Source of the DNA: JAFGDI01 sp963667715
GTDB taxonomy: Bacteria > Planctomycetota > Phycisphaerae > Sedimentisphaerales > SM23-30
Assembly (NCBI GenBank): GCA_963667715.1
Contig: OY763926.1
Location: 3,968,001-4,032,000, forward strand
DNA: 64,000 nt
Direction of reading: 5' to 3'
The notes under the pieces were generated by a model. That model ran no database searches and had not been told where the DNA came from. It saw only the letters and a program-made list of their open reading frames with translations. The translations under genes were made by a program, and so were the position numbers. This document shows positions 24,495-33,688 of this stretch, piece after piece (the first letter of the stretch is position 1; the number at the start of each line of letters is the position of its first letter).

Positions 24495-25346
24495 ATGACC
24501 AGGACAAATATTGCTAAACTCAAAAAAATGAAGGCACAGGGCACAAAGATATCCATGCTCACCTGCTACGACTATTCCTCTGCGGTTTTGCTCAAGCAGG
24601 CTGGAGTTGACGCTATTCTGGTCGGCGACTCTCTTGGTCAGGTAATGCTCGGCTATGACAGCACTCTACCGGTTGATATGGAAACCATGCTCACTTTTAC
24701 CAAGGCCGTCCGCCGTGGTGCACCTGGCGTATTTCTGCTCGGTGATATGCCCTTTTTAAGCTATCAGGCCTCTGATGAATTGGCTGTTTTGAACGCTGGC
24801 AGACTCATGGCCGAAGCCGGATGTGACGCTGTGAAGCTGGAAGTCACCGGTAAACATGCCGCAACTGTCGAAAAGATCTGCGATGCCGGCATTCCGGTTA
24901 TCGCCCACCTGGGTTTCCTGCCCCAGACTATTGCCTGTGTCGATAAAATTGTAGAAACTCGTGAAGTTGCACCTGCCCTCAAACTTATCGATGATTGTCG
25001 GATAATGCTCAACGCCGGTGTATCTGGTCTGCTCCTGGAATGTGTAACTGCCGAAGTAGCTGCTGAGATTACTGCTATGACTGACCTGCCGGTTATCAGC
25101 TGCGGCAGCGGCCCGTTCTGCGACGGACAAGTGCTGGTACTTCACGAAATACTCGGACTTCCAGGCGCTGTTAATCCTACCTTTGCTAAAAAGTATGCCG
25201 AGATCGGTGAAGCAATAAAAAATGCCGCAGCAAAATATGCGGAAGAAATTGCGGATAAATCTTTCCCAACCGAACAATACAGCTATCACATGGCAGCCAA
25301 AAAGCTACAGGAATTCACAAGCAGTATCCAACAGAATAAAAGCTGA
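24495..25346 (+). CDS. panB: 3-methyl-2-oxobutanoate hydroxymethyltransferase
   Basis: First committed enzyme of pantothenate synthesis: adds a hydroxymethyl group from methylene-THF to 2-oxoisovalerate, giving ketopantoate. 283 aa, slightly longer than E. coli PanB. Conserved: MLTCYDYSSAVLLKQAGVDAILVGDSLGQVMLGYDSTLPV (Mg-binding Asp in VGDS), KLEVTGKHAATVEKI, GIPVIAHLGFLPQ, and LLECVTAEVAAEI with the catalytic-loop Glu. panC and panD are not adjacent. Methylene-THF links it metabolically to the glycine cleavage operon in this window, though not by location. Convergent with alr. Confidence 0.96.
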   Translation: MTRTNIAKLKKMKAQGTKISMLTCYDYSSAVLLKQAGVDAILVGDSLGQVMLGYDSTLPVDMETMLTFTKAVRRGAPGVFLLGDMPFLSYQASDELAVLNAGRLMAEAGCDAVKLEVTGKHAATVEKICDAGIPVIAHLGFLPQTIACVDKIVETREVAPALKLIDDCRIMLNAGVSGLLLECVTAEVAAEITAMTDLPVISCGSGPFCDGQVLVLHEILGLPGAVNPTFAKKYAEIGEAIKNAAAKYAEEIADKSFPTEQYSYHMAAKKLQEFTSSIQQNKS

Positions 25347-25366
25347 AATGCAATCAGAAGAGAAAC

Positions 25367-26635
25367 TTAGAGCGGGTTCTGGATCAGTTCTCGCTTTACT
25401 CGATTACCGATCGCAATAAATACTTCATATGGTATTGTATCTGCGATCTTCGCCAGATTAGCCGCACTGCACGGACTAGCCTTGTCGTCATCGATCACTG
25501 TTACTTCCATACCCTCGGTAACATTTGGCACATCGGTCAGATCAAGTATAGTAAGATCCATACTTACCTTACCTACAACCGGTGCATCGTGACCATTACA
25601 GCGAAGTACCGCCTTATTGGAATAAGCACGGAAGAAACCGTCTGCGTACCCTACCGGTATCACACCAATAAGCATATCACGTTTGGCGGTATATGAACAG
25701 CCGTAACCGATCTTACGACCTTCCGGCAAATACTTCACATGTACCAGCGGTGCAACGATCTTTAATGCCGGCTTCAATTCCAGTTCAGATTCAAGCTCTG
25801 CCGGCAGATTTGTATAGCCGTAAAGCCCTAAACCACAACGAACCATATCGAACCTGGCCTCAGGCATAGCTATAGTTCCAGAAGTATTACTAAAATGCTT
25901 TATCACTGAACGGTAATCTGTCCACTCTGAGGTAGACTTCAGCACGCGATTATATGTCGCCAGCTGTTCAACTGCAAAATCGCTGTCATCATCTGCCGTT
26001 GCCATATGGCTATAGATACCGGCAAGCTTAACATAACGACTCTCACTTACCGCCTCAGCCATATATGCAGCATCACTAGTACTACAGCCCAGACGAGACA
26101 TACCAGTATCAACTTTCAAATGAAGCCTTAACCGACTTGGATTTTCAGAATCATATTTCTCGCTTAGAATATCTGAGACATAGCCAAGTGCATCTGCCGA
26201 ACATATACTGCAATGAAATTGACGTGCCATTGCCAGCTTGATCAGTTCCCTGTCTATTCCATCATAAAGAGGACAGGTAACTAATATTTTTCTGCCAGAT
26301 GTCAAATGATGGATCTGCTCTGCTTCTTCCAGAGTAGAGACCATAAAACAATCTGCTATATCTTCACCTAAATTTGATACCGCCAGACGAGCATCGTGGC
26401 CATAGGCATTTGCCTTTACTACAGCACATAGTTTACTCGACCTACCCAGCAGCATTTTCAAACGAAAGGCATTATGGCGTAAATTATCGGCATTGATCAG
26501 AGCTCGAACAGTTTTTAACGACTTACCTCGAATTCGCAACGGACCAAAATCGTAGACGCGTGTTGATTTACCATCTGAGACTGGCGGCTTCCTGTTTTGT
26601 ATTATTCCTCTTGTCCGTTTCAAGGCTTGATCCAC
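25367..26635 (-). CDS. alr: Alanine racemase
   Basis: PLP enzyme converting L- to D-alanine for peptidoglycan. 422 aa, about 50 longer than usual because of an N-terminal extension (to about residue 45) before the barrel starts at VRALINADNLRHNA. PLP-lysine in CAVVKANAYGHDA; catalytic Tyr in GYGCSYTAKRDM; C-terminal domain VIPVGYADGFFRAYSNKA...VGKVSMDLTILDLT. The presence of D-Ala synthesis agrees with a peptidoglycan-containing planctomycete. An internal start could remove the extension, but no better ribosome-binding site was seen. A long 845-bp region lies upstream. Confidence 0.95.
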   Translation of the reverse strand: MDQALKRTRGIIQNRKPPVSDGKSTRVYDFGPLRIRGKSLKTVRALINADNLRHNAFRLKMLLGRSSKLCAVVKANAYGHDARLAVSNLGEDIADCFMVSTLEEAEQIHHLTSGRKILVTCPLYDGIDRELIKLAMARQFHCSICSADALGYVSDILSEKYDSENPSRLRLHLKVDTGMSRLGCSTSDAAYMAEAVSESRYVKLAGIYSHMATADDDSDFAVEQLATYNRVLKSTSEWTDYRSVIKHFSNTSGTIAMPEARFDMVRCGLGLYGYTNLPAELESELELKPALKIVAPLVHVKYLPEGRKIGYGCSYTAKRDMLIGVIPVGYADGFFRAYSNKAVLRCNGHDAPVVGKVSMDLTILDLTDVPNVTEGMEVTVIDDDKASPCSAANLAKIADTIPYEVFIAIGNRVKRELIQNPL

Positions 26636-27480
26636 AATCCGTTATAAATTAACACAACATGTCGCGTTACGCTGCTGTGCGGGCTATTTCATTACATACA
26701 TGGGATATTCTATAATTAAGGATATTTCTATATATTCTTAAAATACCATAGACAATCTCAACCATGGACTGCAAAGACTCCCGGCACACATCAGCCGCAA
26801 GTAAATGCGATATGATAGTTTCTCACATGCCGTCAACTTCGTCAAGGAAAAACAACATACCAGTAAATAAAATACTTTCTTTATAATCACAGATTTCAGA
26901 GTAAACAGGAGGGACCATTTTACGACTGGGTTTAAAACACAACAGGCCCGTGTTAAACCGGGCCTGTTCGTTGTTGTTGGGGCATGCGGTGTCATTTACG
27001 CCGTTTTCCGCAAAGCTCCAGTGGCTTAAAGTACCACTTAATTTAGGTGCCGCACATATAGTGCAGTCGAAAATTTAAAACGGATCAGATATATGTGATC
27101 CATACAATAGAATTGTCAAATTTATATCATTTCAAAGAACTTGTTTATGATTGCGTTTTAGATAACTTCTCGCTTCACTTTTATTATAACACACGAAAAT
27201 CTGAAGGGCAAATCGACACAAAACTTTTTTCATAATAAAACACTAAATATATTTTACCCAAAACTTACAAACCGTAAAGCCATAACATATAACACCTTAC
27301 AAACGTCTTGTTATTGCCCCAATTTTCTAATATAATATCCACAGCTGTTATTTACCAAAAGGAGCATTATTATCGGTCCTTAATAAAACAGCTATATTGT
27401 ACGATTTATTATTTATGCCTGTTAAATTGTTAGTAACTTATAAAACGATCTAACAGCGTGTTCCATAACCGGAATTATAT
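26636..27480. other. Long intergenic region between alr and tsaD
   Basis: 845 bp with no convincing protein gene. It holds a structured segment ending in a terminator-like hairpin (26941-27060, see separate entry), a hairpin GGATCA..TGATCC (27082-27101) and a TTGACA box on the minus strand (27119-27114). The tsaD-proximal 300 bp is AT-rich. Confidence 0.5.
26930..27090 (-). ncRNA. Candidate structured RNA upstream of alr
   Basis: On the minus strand a TTGACA box (27119-27114) precedes about 150 nt with clustered stems: AGTGG..CCACT (about 27037-27019), GCGG..CCGC, and a final ACAGGCCCG-gtttaaca-CGGGCCTGT hairpin (26968-26941) followed by TGTGTTTTAAA. The local GC content is far above the flanks. 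It does not match tmRNA, RNase P, SRP or 6S RNA by eye. The -10 box is weak. Confidence 0.35.
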
Positions 27481-28521
27481 ATGACTGATAAGATTATTTT
27501 AGGTATCGAAAGCAGCTGCGATGAGACTGCTGTTGCTCTGGTTGCAAATGGCCATAAGGTTCTTAGCAGCGTGCTAAACTCCCAGGTTAAGCTCCACCAG
27601 AAATACGGCGGCGTTGTACCAGAGATCGCCGCCCGCGCGCATATCGAAAGCATCATACCGCTTATCAGAGAAGCTATCAGCCTGGCCGAGGTATCTGTAG
27701 ATCAGATCGACGCTATCGCCGTCGCAAACTGCCCCGGCCTGACCCCTGCCCTGCTTATTGGTGTCACTGCCGCTAAGACCCTGGCATGGGCCTGGCAAAA
27801 ACCGCTTATCGCTGTTAATCATATCCATTGCCATCTTCACTCAGTTATGCTTGATGAAGATGCCGACTGCTTTCCGGCTGTTGCATTGGTCGTCTCCGGT
27901 GGGCATACCAGCCTTTACGACTGCAAAAGCCCAATGGAAATGGAATTGCTCGGACAGACTATAGACGACGCAGCGGGAGAAGCTTTTGATAAAGCTGCCG
28001 CAATACTTAACCTGCCATACCCTGGCGGACCGTCTATCCAGAAAGCAGCTGAAAATGGTAACCCCAAAGCTATTCGGTTCCCTCGCTCTATGCTCAGTAA
28101 GGAATCGCTAGACTTCTCTTTCAGTGGCGTAAAAACAGCCGTCCTATACCACTGCAAAGGTCAAGATATGACCGGCCAGAACCAGATCGACAATATGAGC
28201 GAGCAGGAAGTAGCTGATGTTGCCGCTAGTTTCCAGGAAGCGGTAGTCGAAGTGCTTGTTAAAAAGACTCTCAGAGCCGTAAAACTTACCGGCCACAAAA
28301 CCGTACTGCTTGGCGGCGGTGTTGCCGCTAACTCCGCTCTACGCGATAGACTCGACAGATCATGTCGCTCTAATAAGATCAGGCTGGTGGTTTCTCAGCG
28401 TAAATACTGCACTGATAATGCCGCCATGGTCGCTGGTTTGGCTTATTATAAATACAATGTCGGTGATTTCAGCGGTTACGACCTTGAACCACAATCTACT
28501 CAGAGAAAAAAACGCAAATAA
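27481..28521 (+). CDS. tsaD: tRNA N6-adenosine threonylcarbamoyltransferase
   Basis: Catalyses the transfer step of t6A formation at A37 of ANN-decoding tRNAs. 346 aa, standard length. Motifs: LGIESSCDETAVALV, YGGVVPEIAARAHIE, metal-binding His pair in VNHIHCHLHSVML, VSGGHTSLYD, FSFSGVKTAVLYH and LGGGVAANSALRDRL. Standing alone here; tsaB/tsaE are not adjacent. No clear Shine-Dalgarno precedes the ATG (AACCGGAATTATAT). Its 3' end faces the presumptive replication origin. Confidence 0.97.
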   Translation: MTDKIILGIESSCDETAVALVANGHKVLSSVLNSQVKLHQKYGGVVPEIAARAHIESIIPLIREAISLAEVSVDQIDAIAVANCPGLTPALLIGVTAAKTLAWAWQKPLIAVNHIHCHLHSVMLDEDADCFPAVALVVSGGHTSLYDCKSPMEMELLGQTIDDAAGEAFDKAAAILNLPYPGGPSIQKAAENGNPKAIRFPRSMLSKESLDFSFSGVKTAVLYHCKGQDMTGQNQIDNMSEQEVADVAASFQEAVVEVLVKKTLRAVKLTGHKTVLLGGGVAANSALRDRLDRSCRSNKIRLVVSQRKYCTDNAAMVAGLAYYKYNVGDFSGYDLEPQSTQRKKRK

Positions 28522-29174
28522 ATAGGTATTCTTTTTACTTTTCATGTAAATTGCCTAGAAATTGAAGCGTTATAGACATATAATTACTTTGTTAGCTGAA
28601 TGGGATTTTTACTATCAACGTTCAATTTTTCTTACTCCTGTTCAGTATAGTTATAAGTGTAGTAATCGTGGTTATTGAAACGGTTTATAAATTTACTCTA
28701 AGGTTTTTTCTTGAATTTTTTAATAGTTTTTTCTGCGGTTAACGTGAATTTTTTCTAGCAAAAAAGCTTAAATTCCAGGTATTTTCCTTAAAGTTTCCAG
28801 AAAAACGATTCCACAGGTTTTCCACAATACGTTTTACGCTGTGTAAAACTTGTGATTGAAAAAATTTTTTTGAATGTAAAATACTGTAATACTGTATGTT
28901 TGCGTTTGTGGAAAAGTAATTGAAATTTTGCAATTGAATAATAACCCACTTGAAAATATCATTTTAAAGTCCAAGGCGAGCTAAATTCTTGAAGCCTTGA
29001 AATAGTTCCTTAAAGGGAAACACTTTTTTGTAGAATATAGATACACTGACGCAGGCAGAATCGTTGGGTATTTCCTGTCCATAGTGACAGATGTTTGTTG
29101 GTTTAGAATTACGAAGGTGAGTTGTATTTACTCTCACCGTATGCACCCCGTAATACTGGAAAGTAAAATACATA
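28522..29174. other. Probable chromosomal replication origin (oriC) upstream of dnaA
   Basis: 653 bp gene-free, AT-rich region directly upstream of dnaA. DnaA-box-like 9-mers are clustered: TTTTCCACA at 28818-28826, ATTCCACA at 28808-28815, TGTGTAAAA (inverse TTTTACACA) at 28840-28848 and TGTGGAAAA (inverse TTTTCCACA) at 28907-28915. Long A/T stretches nearby (28700-28760, 28858-28872) are candidates for the unwinding element. Boxes carry one mismatch to TTATCCACA. I could not compute GC skew to confirm a switch here. Confidence 0.65.
29116..29138 (+). promoter_or_regulatory. Inverted repeat in the dnaA leader
   Basis: GGTGAG-ttgtatttact-CTCACC, 37 bp before the dnaA start. Could be a leader hairpin or operator. 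Confidence 0.3.
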
Positions 29175-30578
29175 ATGCAGACTGAAGTCGAATGTCAAAT
29201 GCTTGAAGAGCTCAATGACGCGATTGCCCGTCGTGTAGGGAAACAGAAGTATAAGATCTGGTTCAAAAACTCTACACGCATCGAGGTTGAAGACGAATAC
29301 GTCAAAGTTGGTGTGCCAAACCAATTTATCGCTAGCTGGATTGAAGGTAACTTCAATGAGCAGATCATTAGCTCTGTTGCAGATGTATATAACTCGAATA
29401 AAAAAGCTATATATTATATTCAGCCTGAGCTTTTTAACTCTGGTAGAAGAAGACCTACTGAGCTATCACCAGAAATGACCGAAATAAAGGTCAATAAAGA
29501 AAAGGCTGCCCAGAAAAGTGCTAAAAACACTGCGTACAGGATGAACCTCGCCGAATTCGTCGTAGGGCCGTCCAATCAGTTGGCATACAATGCCGCTATG
29601 GCAGTTGTCGAAGAACCAAACACAAGGTTTAACCCTCTGTTCATACATGGCGATTGCGGACTTGGTAAAACTCACCTGCTGCAAGGTATGTGCAATGCTA
29701 TAAACTCATCTCGCCCGGAAGAAACATGTATTTATCTCTCTGGCGAAGAGTTCACCAACAGGTTCGTTCTTTCCCTGAAAAGCGGTAAGCTTGATCTATT
29801 CCGCGGCAGGTTCCGTTCCTGTGATATTCTTATTATTGACGATATTCACTTCCTGGCCAACAAAAAGGCGTCTCAGGAAGAGTTTCTGCACACTTTTAAT
29901 GCTATCGATGCCGTCGGTAAGCAGATTGTCCTGGCCTCTGATACCCATCCTAAAATGATGGAAAACTTCTCTGACAGCCTCACCAGTCGCTTTGTTTCTG
30001 GTATGGTTGTTAAGATCGAAGTTCCAACTTACGAAACTCGCTGTGCTATTCTTATGAAACGTGCTGAAAAAATGGAAAAAAACATTCCTATGCCTGTGAT
30101 CGAATACATAGCTGACAATATCAGGACCAATGTCAGAGAGCTCGAAGGTGCCCTGCTCAAGGTTGTTGCCTACGCTGCCCTATCCAGAGAGCCTGTTACT
30201 ATGGCTATGACCCAGGAAGCTCTTCAGGGCCATATCTCACATATTGACCCGATTGTCCGTATCTCTGATATCGAGTCCAAGGTCGCAAAGTTCTTTGGCA
30301 TGACACCTGCTGATATTCGCTCTAACAGAAAAACCAGAACTGTCAGCCTGGCACGCTCTCTGGCGATGTATCTAACACGTAAACATACCAATATGTCGTT
30401 CCCTGAGATCGGCCGGTACATGGGCAATAAAAACCACGCTACGGTTATCCTTGCCTGTCGCAAGATCGAAACCTATCTCTCTGATAATGCCAAACCGCTC
30501 AGCTGGGACACCCCCGACGGCAAACAGGAAATGATGCTTAAGCCACTGCTCGATAAACTCGAAGAATCTATCAAGTAA
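29175..30578 (+). CDS. dnaA: Chromosomal replication initiator protein DnaA
   Basis: Initiates replication by binding DnaA boxes and melting oriC. 467 aa. Domain I (about 1-80, KQKYKIWFKNSTRIEVED) is followed by a short linker; AAA+ domain III has Walker A GDCGLGKT at residues 159-166 and Walker B ILIIDDIHFLANK. Domain IV carries the helix-turn-helix and signature-like MGNKNHATVILACRKIE (the E. coli counterpart is GGRDHTTVLHACRKIE), somewhat diverged. Starts at ATG 29175; the nearest purine box (GGAAAG) is 12 nt upstream. dnaN/recF/gyrB do not follow; instead gyrA is convergent. Confidence 0.97.
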   Translation: MQTEVECQMLEELNDAIARRVGKQKYKIWFKNSTRIEVEDEYVKVGVPNQFIASWIEGNFNEQIISSVADVYNSNKKAIYYIQPELFNSGRRRPTELSPEMTEIKVNKEKAAQKSAKNTAYRMNLAEFVVGPSNQLAYNAAMAVVEEPNTRFNPLFIHGDCGLGKTHLLQGMCNAINSSRPEETCIYLSGEEFTNRFVLSLKSGKLDLFRGRFRSCDILIIDDIHFLANKKASQEEFLHTFNAIDAVGKQIVLASDTHPKMMENFSDSLTSRFVSGMVVKIEVPTYETRCAILMKRAEKMEKNIPMPVIEYIADNIRTNVRELEGALLKVVAYAALSREPVTMAMTQEALQGHISHIDPIVRISDIESKVAKFFGMTPADIRSNRKTRTVSLARSLAMYLTRKHTNMSFPEIGRYMGNKNHATVILACRKIETYLSDNAKPLSWDTPDGKQEMMLKPLLDKLEESIK

Positions 30579-30637
30579 TCACTAAAGCTCAAACTGCAAA
30601 TAACTGCCTGACTTATTGATAGTCGGGTAAAAAAATA

Positions 30638-30682
30638 TAAAAAAAAGGCTGGATAACAATTTCTGTATCCAGCCTTTTTTTA
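30638..30682. terminator. Bidirectional terminator between dnaA and gyrA
   Basis: AAAGGCTGGATA pairs with TATCCAGCCTTT (30644-30677), flanked by A- and T-runs. Confidence 0.88.
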
Positions 30683-30715
30683 ATCTAATTATTGTGGTTG
30701 CTTAAAGCCCAGAGC

Positions 30716-33322
30716 TTAGCTTTCCTCGGAAACCTCTGCGGTTTCAGAGTCATCTTCATCTGTCTTCTCTACTCTGGCCACTGCTACAACCTGGTCGGCA
30801 TCATTCAACCTGATAAGTTTTACACCCTGGGTATTTCTACCAATATCTCTGAGTGATTCCAGGCCGGTACGAATGATAATACCGCGTAAGCTGATGATCA
30901 TAATATCATCATCGTCACTTACCGCTTTCAAGGCGACAACCTTACCGTTTCGGTCAGAACATTTGATATTGATCAGACCACTACCACCGCGTCCCTGGCT
31001 GCGGTAATCTTCCAGAGATGTTCTCTTACCAAAACCCTGCTCGCAAACTGTCAGCAGACTTGGGGCACTTCCGGTAGTTACCATATCAACTACAACATCA
31101 TCTCCTTTGAGCTTGATGCCGCGAACACCACGAGCCGTTCTACCCATCTCACGTACGTCAGATTCATTGAACCTGATAGCCATACCGTTCGATGTACCCA
31201 GAACAACATCTTCACCGCCAGAGATGATACGAGTACCGATCAGGGCATCATCATCTTCCAGAGTAATAGCGTTTACACCAGCCTTACGAATATTTCCATA
31301 GGCACTTAGTGCAGTCTTCTTCACATAACCTCTACGAGTTGCAAAGACAACAAAGCCTTCCTCGAAGTCCTTAACCGGCAGGATCTCAGCGATCTTCTCG
31401 CCTTCGACCATTCCAAGCAGGTTAGCCAGATTACGACCGCTGCTCTGACGTGACATAGATGGGATATTATATACCCGCAGCCAGTGACAACGTCCCATAT
31501 TGGTAAAGCAGCATAAGTAAGCATGAGTGCTCGCCACGAACAGATGCTCAACAAAGTCACCGTCCTTTACATTACCGCCAGTTATTCCGCGTCCGCCGCG
31601 ACCCTGACTGCGATATGTATCGATCGGCATACGTTTGATATAGCCGTTATGTGTGATCGTAACCACTACATCTTCATCTGGGATAAGATCTTCAATATCA
31701 AAATCTATTCCACTGTCTGTTATCTCACTGCGGCGAGGTTTATTATATTTATCCCTCATCTCCTGCAGATCCTCACGAATAACATCCATCAGCAGATGCT
31801 CATTATTCAGAATCGCTTCGTAACCTGAGATTTCATCTAGAAGTGCAGCAAATTCGCTTGCAAGCTTCTCTACTTCGAGGCCAGTAAGTCTCTGTAGCTG
31901 CATTGAAAGAATTGCTTCTGCCTGTGGCCCGCTCAGGAACTGATCCTGAGTAGAACGCTCTTGTACAAAATTCTCAGGCAACAGCCTTCTCAGAGTTGCA
32001 TGCTCCATAAGACGTAGCGGCTTGGCAAGAAGGTTTCTCTTTGCTTCAGCCGGGTTAGCTGAACGTTTGATGATCTCTATTATCTCATCAATGTCACTTA
32101 ATGCCAGCAGCAAACCTTCTACAATATGAGCACGAGCCTTCGCCTTACGCAGTAAGTACCTGGTACGACGTGTAATAACATCTTTACGATGATCAATATA
32201 CAACCTTAACAGATCCAGCAGACCTAGCGTCTGAGGACGACCCTTTACCAGAGCAATATTGATAATACTAAAAGTATTTTGAAGCTGAGTATATTTATAC
32301 AGCTGATTGATAACAATATCAGAGTCAGCATCTTTCCTCAACTCAACTACGATTCGCAGACCGTTACGGTCAGACTCATCTCGCACATCTGATATTTCTG
32401 GGATCAGACCGCTGGTAACACATTCCGCGATCTTGGTAACGATGTTACTCTTTACAACCTGATATGGTATCTCGTCTACGATAAGAGCCTGCCTGCGGCC
32501 ACGCTCTTCAACTCTTATCTTTCCACGCAGAGTCAACAGTCCACGGCCGTTCTTGTAGCCGTCAAGGATTCCCTTACGACCACAGATAACACCGCCAGTT
32601 GGAAAATCTGGACCTGGCATAACTTCCAAAATATCTGACAATGAAATATCTGGATTATCAACCATACGGATCAAAGCTTCACAGACTTCACCCGGGTTAT
32701 GCGGAGCCATACTTGTCGCCATACCTACCGCAATACCGGTAGAACCGTTAACCAGTAGATTTGGGAACTTACTAGGCAGAACTGTTGGCTCTGACATAGT
32801 TTCATCGTAATTCATTACATAATCTACTGTGTCACGCTTCAGATCCACCAGCATATCAGAAGCAGCGGCTGTCATACGCGATTCAGTATAACGCATCGCA
32901 GCCGGCGGGTCACCATCGATCGAACCAAAGTTACCCTGAGGATCGATCAGTGTCTGACTCATATTCCAACGCTGACCCATTCTCACCAGAGTAGGATACA
33001 CAACCGCTTCACCATGTGGATGGTAATTACCACTGGTATCACCTGCGATCTTCGCACATTTCCTGTGCTTCGATCTTGGGCCCAGGTTCAGGTCATTCAT
33101 CGCTACCAAAATACGTCTTTGCGAAGGCTTCAAGCCATCTCGAACGTCTGGCAGTGCACGACTGACAATAACACTCATCGCATAGTTCAGATATGAATCT
33201 TTGAGCTCGTCCAAAATGGACTGATCATCGACCTTACCCTCGATATGCTCTGATTCAGCGGCTTCCAGCACTGGATCCGGAATAATATCTTCCGGCTTAT
33301 TATCATTTACTTCATCTGTCAT
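30716..33322 (-). CDS. gyrA: DNA gyrase subunit A
   Basis: DNA-cleaving subunit of gyrase, 868 aa. The catalytic tyrosine is Tyr145 (AAMRYTESRM). The winged-helix region includes the quinolone-determining segment HPHGEAVVYPTLVRM (101-115). The C-terminal pinwheel begins with the GyrA box YRSQGRGGRGITG, which distinguishes it from ParC. At the positions equal to E. coli Asp82, Ser83 and Asp87 it has Glu105, Ala106 and Pro110. An acidic tail (TDEDDSETAEVSEES) follows, and an N-terminal extension of about 25 residues precedes the core. It is convergent with dnaA; gyrB is not in the window. Confidence 0.96.
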   Translation of the reverse strand: MTDEVNDNKPEDIIPDPVLEAAESEHIEGKVDDQSILDELKDSYLNYAMSVIVSRALPDVRDGLKPSQRRILVAMNDLNLGPRSKHRKCAKIAGDTSGNYHPHGEAVVYPTLVRMGQRWNMSQTLIDPQGNFGSIDGDPPAAMRYTESRMTAAASDMLVDLKRDTVDYVMNYDETMSEPTVLPSKFPNLLVNGSTGIAVGMATSMAPHNPGEVCEALIRMVDNPDISLSDILEVMPGPDFPTGGVICGRKGILDGYKNGRGLLTLRGKIRVEERGRRQALIVDEIPYQVVKSNIVTKIAECVTSGLIPEISDVRDESDRNGLRIVVELRKDADSDIVINQLYKYTQLQNTFSIINIALVKGRPQTLGLLDLLRLYIDHRKDVITRRTRYLLRKAKARAHIVEGLLLALSDIDEIIEIIKRSANPAEAKRNLLAKPLRLMEHATLRRLLPENFVQERSTQDQFLSGPQAEAILSMQLQRLTGLEVEKLASEFAALLDEISGYEAILNNEHLLMDVIREDLQEMRDKYNKPRRSEITDSGIDFDIEDLIPDEDVVVTITHNGYIKRMPIDTYRSQGRGGRGITGGNVKDGDFVEHLFVASTHAYLCCFTNMGRCHWLRVYNIPSMSRQSSGRNLANLLGMVEGEKIAEILPVKDFEEGFVVFATRRGYVKKTALSAYGNIRKAGVNAITLEDDDALIGTRIISGGEDVVLGTSNGMAIRFNESDVREMGRTARGVRGIKLKGDDVVVDMVTTGSAPSLLTVCEQGFGKRTSLEDYRSQGRGGSGLINIKCSDRNGKVVALKAVSDDDDIMIISLRGIIIRTGLESLRDIGRNTQGVKLIRLNDADQVVAVARVEKTDEDDSETAEVSEES

Positions 33323-33688
33323 AACTGTCTCTTATCGTAATATACAATAGTTAAATCACTGAATAATTTTAGTCATATTATTGTACCACAAATCCAATAT
33401 AACAGCAATGCCTTTCTAGATATTGAACGCATGTTTTTAGTGAATATAAACGTTTTATCAAAAAGAATTTACAAATCATTAGACACTACTTTTTACCCCC
33501 AACCTCAAACCGCTGAAAAAGTCCGGTAATTTACACTTAGCACTCCTGTTTCTCTCTCTCATTTTCATTACAAATACATCACAAAAGTTATTTATTAGAC
33601 GACACCGACACGATTAAATATAATAACCTCTCAGATTTGACCTGAAATGCTAGCTTAGCTGACTATAGATTATTTTTAAGGAGTGGTA
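33323..33688. other. Divergent intergenic region gyrA / methyltransferase
   Basis: 366 bp. Apart from a promoter-like pair for gyrA (33380-33408) I see no structured element; no SAM or cobalamin riboswitch before the methyltransferase gene. Confidence 0.5.
33380..33408 (-). promoter_or_regulatory. Candidate sigma-70-type promoter of gyrA
   Basis: Minus-strand TTGCTG (33408-33403), a 17-bp spacer and TACAAT (33385-33380), about 58 bp before the gyrA start. Confidence 0.45.

Noticed and set aside
26738..26995. 85-codon frame on the minus strand upstream of alr
   Set aside because: It runs through a terminator-like hairpin, has no good start signal and its composition is not protein-like; the region is better explained as RNA or regulatory.
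33323..33688. SAM or cobalamin riboswitch before the homocysteine methyltransferase-family gene
   Set aside because: I searched by eye for the conserved cores of both classes and found none.
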